A DNA stretch of 11,685 nucleotides from Spirochaetia bacterium (GTDB lineage: Bacteria; Spirochaetota; Leptospirae; Leptospirales; Leptonemataceae), in assembly GCA_016195395.1 (NCBI GenBank), contig JACPZR010000215.1, positions 1 to 11,685 of the forward strand, written 5' to 3'. A model generated the notes under the pieces. It worked only from the letters and a program-made list of their open reading frames with translations, searched no databases and had not been told where the DNA came from. The translations under genes were made by a program, and so were the position numbers. The first letter of the stretch is position 1. Each line of letters begins with the position of its first letter. Below are positions 8,600 through 11,685 of the stretch, one piece after another.

Positions 8600-9532
8600 T
8601 CAAAGGAGGGTGGCTGCATGCGCCTCCACGGACTCTGACAGGGCATTCAAATCGTATCCACCTTCAAGAAAAGAGATCACGCGGCCCCCGCACAATCGCG
8701 AAGCTTCATCAACAAGGGTCCGCGTCATCCATTCATACGATGTGGTTTTTAAATTGATCTGTGCCAGCGGGTCAGCCTCATGAGCGTCAAACCCGGCCGA
8801 GATCAGAAGGAAGTCGGGGGCAAACGCGTGAAGTTTTGGAATAACGCTCTCCGCAAAAGCCGTGCGGTATTCTGCATCGCCGGATCTTGCTGCCATAGGA
8901 AGATTCAAGGTGAAGCCGGCGCCCGCTCCGGTTCCAATATCAGCGGCCGCGCCCGTGCCAGGATAGAACGGGTATTGGTGCAGGCTGATGAACAGCACCG
9001 ACGGATCGCTGTAGAATGACTCTTCCGTGCCGTTTCCATGATGCACGTCAAAGTCCACGATAGCAATTTTTGCGTAACCGATCGTTTGGAGATAACGCGC
9101 AGCAACCGCAATGTTATTGAACAAACAGAATCCCATGGGGCGACTCCTCCGCGAATGATGTCCCGGCGGCCGCACCAAGAGAAGAGCACGGTCGATGTCT
9201 CCTGCGCGGATTTTGTCCGCCGCAGCCAAACCGGCGCCCGCAGCCAAGAGAGCCGCGTCAAAGGACCGCGGCGATACCGGCGTGTCCATATCGAGAAACC
9301 CGCCGTCCTCGCGGCAGATCCGCTGGATGGTTTCAATGTGCTGCGTGGTGTGTATTCTTGCCAGATCTTCTGTGGACGCTATTCGTTTTGATAATTTTAT
9401 AAACTTTCCAAAATAACTAGCCCGCTCCAAGCGCTCCCTGATCGCTACGAGGCGGGCCGCGGTCTCCGGATGCCCCCGGCCGGTGTCGTGCTGTAGAAAC
9501 AAGTCGTCCGTGAAGAAGCCAACACCACTCAT
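8600..9532 (-). CDS. histone-deacetylase-superfamily (AcuC/HDAH-like) zinc amidohydrolase
   Basis: This 310-residue zinc enzyme belongs to the arginase/deacetylase fold, which in bacteria removes acetyl groups from lysines, polyamines or related amides. The family hallmarks are all present: HPETAARL near the N-terminus (21-28), the catalytic pair in RPPGHH (H125, H126), GFCLFNN, and DFDVHHGNG with zinc ligands D162 and H164. The third ligand is D249 in SAGFDAHEADPL, and the transition-state tyrosine is Y293 in EGGYD. GFDAHEADPL and the overall length point to the class II-like bacterial branch (HDAH/acetylpolyamine amidohydrolase type). The ATG at 9532 is preceded by AAGGAAG and fits the family start, so the longer open frame to 10009 is discarded. 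It is divergent from bioF, with the alpha/beta hydrolase 22 bp or less downstream. A 40-bp AT-rich patch encodes residues 38-50. The natural substrate is unknown. Confidence 0.93.
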   Translation of the reverse strand: MSGVGFFTDDLFLQHDTGRGHPETAARLVAIRERLERASYFGKFIKLSKRIASTEDLARIHTTQHIETIQRICREDGGFLDMDTPVSPRSFDAALLAAGAGLAAADKIRAGDIDRALLLVRPPGHHSRRSRPMGFCLFNNIAVAARYLQTIGYAKIAIVDFDVHHGNGTEESFYSDPSVLFISLHQYPFYPGTGAAADIGTGAGAGFTLNLPMAARSGDAEYRTAFAESVIPKLHAFAPDFLLISAGFDAHEADPLAQINLKTTSYEWMTRTLVDEASRLCGGRVISFLEGGYDLNALSESVEAHAATLL

Positions 9533-9624
9533 ACGACTTCCTTCGCAGTTACGCGTTTTTTCCGCAAGATTGTTGCCGTTGCGTTTCCATAGTCCGGGTA
9601 TGGATCGTGGAGCCGAAAACACAG

Positions 9625-10776
9625 ATGAATGCCCTTGCGGCCTGGGATGCTGACCTTGCATCGCACCTGAAGCACCTGAAAGAAAGGGACCGCCTCCGCT
9701 CCCTGCACAAGCCCTTTGGCACACTGGACTTTGCCTCCAACGACTATCTGTCTCTGAACTCAGACGGCACACTTCTGGAAATTCTGAAAGAGTGCGCGGG
9801 CGCGTGGGAAAGCCGGGTGGGGAGCACAGGATCCCGTTTGATACGAGGTCACGACCGGATCTTTGACGAGGCGGAATCAGATTTCGCGGAGTATGCGGGC
9901 AGCGCTGCATCGCTCTTGTTTCACAGCGGCTACGCCGCAAACCTTGGTGTGATTGAAGCGTTAACCGGGCCGCGTGACACCGTGTTCGTGGACCGCCTCT
10001 GCCACGCATCGCTCCTTGACGGTGTCCGATTGTCCGGCGCGGAGCGCGTCTACTTTGAGCACAACGATCTTGATCACCTGGAAGAGATGCTCCAGAAGAG
10101 GAGAGGCCGCGGGCGGGCGTGGATTGTCACGGAGTCCGTTTTCAGCATGGACGGGGATACGCCGCCCCTTACGGCGATCTGTGACCTTGCGGAGCGGTTC
10201 GATGCGCTGGTGATCCTGGATGAAGCGCATGCACTGGGCGTTGTGGGGCCCGGCGGAGCAGGCCTCGCGGCTGCAGAGAATCTCCAGGATCGAATTGCGG
10301 TAACGGTATTTCCGTGCGGAAAAGCGCCGGGCATGATGGGCGCCTTTGTCTGCGGCAGCCGCAACCTCAAGGAAACGTTGGTCAACAAGGCGCGATCCCT
10401 GATCTTCTCCACGGCCCAGCCCCCGTTTTTGGCGCTGATCCTGATGCGTGTGGTGTCGCTTCTCTCCAGTCCTTTGATGGAAATGCGTCGAAACACATTG
10501 CGACATAACGCGGAAATCCTCCGGTCGGCTCTGAAAGACGGCGGCCTCAACACCGGCGTTTCTACCAGCCACATTATCCCTGTCATTCTCGGTGAGGATT
10601 CTGCTGCCCTTCAGGCTGCCGGAGCATGCAGAGAGGCCGGGATTGACGCGCGCGCCATCCGCCCTCCGAGCGTCCCACAAGGCACCAGCCGTCTGCGAAT
10701 CAGCGTTCAATCCGGCCATAAAATCGACGATTTGAACCGTTTGGTGTCTGCGTTGGCTGGTCATTCCGTCCCCTAA
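9625..10776 (+). CDS. bioF: 8-amino-7-oxononanoate synthase
   Basis: BioF is a cytoplasmic PLP enzyme of the alpha-oxoamine synthase family. It condenses pimeloyl-ACP (or pimeloyl-CoA) with L-alanine, the first step of biotin ring assembly. From the ATG at 9625 the protein is 383 residues, almost the E. coli length. Visible motifs are FASNDYLSL, GSTGSRLIRGH, the PLP-stacking DRLCHASL (H127), ESVFSMDGD, the cofactor-binding DEAHALG (199-205) and the Schiff-base lysine K233 in CGKAPG. DRLxHASL with a following HNDLDHLE is closer to BioF than to 2-amino-3-ketobutyrate ligase, although that paralogue cannot be fully excluded. A GTG at 9607 would add six residues; ribosome-binding sites for both starts are weak (GGAG at 9609-9612). 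No other bio gene is present here. The gene diverges from the deacetylase gene across a short gap of about 90 bp. Confidence 0.92.
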   Translation: MNALAAWDADLASHLKHLKERDRLRSLHKPFGTLDFASNDYLSLNSDGTLLEILKECAGAWESRVGSTGSRLIRGHDRIFDEAESDFAEYAGSAASLLFHSGYAANLGVIEALTGPRDTVFVDRLCHASLLDGVRLSGAERVYFEHNDLDHLEEMLQKRRGRGRAWIVTESVFSMDGDTPPLTAICDLAERFDALVILDEAHALGVVGPGGAGLAAAENLQDRIAVTVFPCGKAPGMMGAFVCGSRNLKETLVNKARSLIFSTAQPPFLALILMRVVSLLSSPLMEMRRNTLRHNAEILRSALKDGGLNTGVSTSHIIPVILGEDSAALQAAGACREAGIDARAIRPPSVPQGTSRLRISVQSGHKIDDLNRLVSALAGHSVP

Positions 10777-10784
10777 GACTAATC

Positions 10785-10805
10785 CCTAGAAAGTATGCAT
10801 CTAGG
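10785..10805 (+). terminator. small inverted repeat between bioF and the LruC gene
   Basis: CCTAGA (10785-10790) and TCTAGG (10800-10805) form a 6-bp stem with a 9-nt loop, starting 9 bp after the bioF stop. There is no T tract after it, so it may be a weak terminator, a protein-binding site or chance. Confidence 0.25.
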
Positions 10806-10873
10806 CCGGGCGGCATATTGCAAAAATCCATAAGAAAGAGGATATTTTATTCGTCACGCAGAGGGTTAGCAAA

Positions 10874-11685
10874 ATGAATACACAAAGAAAGCGGATAACG
10901 CTCCTCCTCCTTGCGGGTATGTTGGGATTTTCGGCATCTTGCAATACTGCCAGCGATCCAAACTACGCATGGCTTACGGGAATTGCAAACGGCACTGTTA
11001 CCAGCACGTCATCCGATCCTGTTCCATTCTCCATTAACGTTTCCGATGTCACCGGCGATCCGGCCTTCATGTTCGATACAACACGCACCATCCCGGTATT
11101 CATATCAGTGAGAGATCCCATTTCTCCCCTGGCGGGCAGCCTGGTCCAAGTGCTGGACATGACGAACGGCGCCACAGGTGCCGTAATCTTTCAGGCTGTG
11201 ACCAATCCCGACGGAACAATCAGCGGTCAGTTTACGATCAACCAGACGCAGCAACAAGTTGTGATCCTTGTGACGGTCAACGGACAACTCCTCCGGATCG
11301 TTGTAGATATCTCCAATGTGGCCGAAATCCGACGGTTTATCTTTATAGAAGCAACTGTTACTCCCTCCATCCCGATAGCAGACCGGGACGGCGACGGGGT
11401 GGCGGATTCCCAGGATGCCTACCCGGATGATGCGACTCGCTCCTCTATGGTCCGCATCCCGGGCGACTCAAACTACAGCATCGCCTACGAAGACCTCTAT
11501 CCTGTTCAGGGCGATGCGGACTTCAACGACTACGTGGTCAGAGTCTATAACGAAGAGGATCTGAACGCCGCCGGACTGGTCACACGTGTCCGCGGTTCAT
11601 ACACGCACATTGCCTGCGGCGCGGGTTATAAGCACCGCCTCATGCTCCAGCTCCCGGCGGGCACCGGCACATACACGTTATCTGT
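10874..11685 (+). CDS. LruC-domain lipoprotein (3' end outside window)
   Basis: The frame is open without a stop from the ATG at 10874 to the window edge (270 codons). The N-terminus has a basic start (NTQRKR), a hydrophobic core (LLLLAGMLGFSA) and a cysteine at residue 23 after SAS. This is a plausible, slightly off-consensus lipobox for lipid anchoring after signal peptidase II. Residues 24-165 are beta-rich and unassigned. Residues 170-186 form a calcium-binding, thrombospondin-3-like loop (DRDGDGVADSQDAYPDD). The start of an LruC domain follows, with its landmarks YEDLYP (205-210) and GDADFNDYVV (213-222). LruC-domain proteins include Leptospira outer-membrane lipoproteins, so a surface or periplasmic place is expected, with no known activity. 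GAGGG 9 nt upstream can serve as the ribosome-binding site. An AT-rich stretch at 10815-10850 may hold the promoter. Confidence 0.88.
   Translation, partial: MNTQRKRITLLLLAGMLGFSASCNTASDPNYAWLTGIANGTVTSTSSDPVPFSINVSDVTGDPAFMFDTTRTIPVFISVRDPISPLAGSLVQVLDMTNGATGAVIFQAVTNPDGTISGQFTINQTQQQVVILVTVNGQLLRIVVDISNVAEIRRFIFIEATVTPSIPIADRDGDGVADSQDAYPDDATRSSMVRIPGDSNYSIAYEDLYPVQGDADFNDYVVRVYNEEDLNAAGLVTRVRGSYTHIACGAGYKHRLMLQLPAGTGTYTLS

Noticed and set aside
8578..8646. Longest start of the alpha/beta hydrolase (8646)
   Set aside because: These residues overlap the deacetylase C-terminus in another frame and match no hydrolase sequence. A later start is more likely.
9533..10009. N-terminal extension of the deacetylase
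   Set aside because: It is antisense to bioF and unlike any deacetylase N-terminus. The ATG at 9532 has a good ribosome-binding site.
9961..10764. 267-codon minus-strand open frame opposite bioF
   Set aside because: It is a shadow of a GC-rich gene, and bioF carries all catalytic motifs on the plus strand.

Overview
This window looks like chromosomal DNA of a Gram-negative (diderm) bacterium of moderately high GC content. Genes are closely packed on both strands and their protein families are mostly housekeeping or envelope families. There is no rRNA, tRNA, CRISPR array, insertion sequence or phage module. The right-hand lipoprotein carries an LruC domain, a family best known from Leptospira and also found in Bacteroidetes and some Proteobacteria. 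A spirochaete-like or other environmental diderm source is possible, but the sequence does not settle the taxonomy.

Layout, left to right. (1) Positions 1-1585, minus strand: a tightly coupled set read right to left. A small protein of uncertain family is followed by a complete GT4-type glycosyltransferase and then by the first 66 codons of a second glycosyltransferase. Each stop overlaps the next start by 4 bases. This is probably the edge of a surface-polysaccharide locus. (2) Positions 1621-2856, plus strand: argininosuccinate synthase (argG, long E. coli type) that has lost its 5' end, including the ATP-binding SGGLDTS loop. The break lies at about 1586-1635, directly against the minus-strand set. 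(3) Positions 2929-4164, plus strand: an unrecognised membrane protein with four predicted membrane segments and a 31-unit, strictly 7-residue KD repeat tail. (4) Positions 4192-7168: a complete copper-resistance module. The copper chaperone copZ and the Cu(I) export ATPase copA (minus) diverge from a CueR-type regulator (plus). Two copies of a CueR palindrome lie in the shared control region, and one sits in a promoter with the 19-bp spacer typical of MerR-family control. (5) Positions 7152-9532, minus strand: a MaoC-like hydratase, an alpha/beta hydrolase and a zinc deacetylase of the HDAC/AcuC superfamily, all co-oriented. (6) Positions 9625-10776, plus strand: bioF (8-amino-7-oxononanoate synthase), divergent from the deacetylase. 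(7) Positions 10874-11685, plus strand: the 5' part of an LruC-domain lipoprotein running off the window.

How the genes work together: the copper block is a self-contained regulatory circuit. CueR senses cytosolic Cu(I) and activates copZA, CopZ carries the ion, and CopA pumps it out. BioF and the nearby alpha/beta hydrolase might be linked through biotin precursor synthesis, but that is only an inference from proximity. I see no clearly new defence or mobile system. The most unusual items are the KD-repeat membrane protein, the decapitated argG at a sharp junction, and the apparently leaderless cueR with its paired operators.
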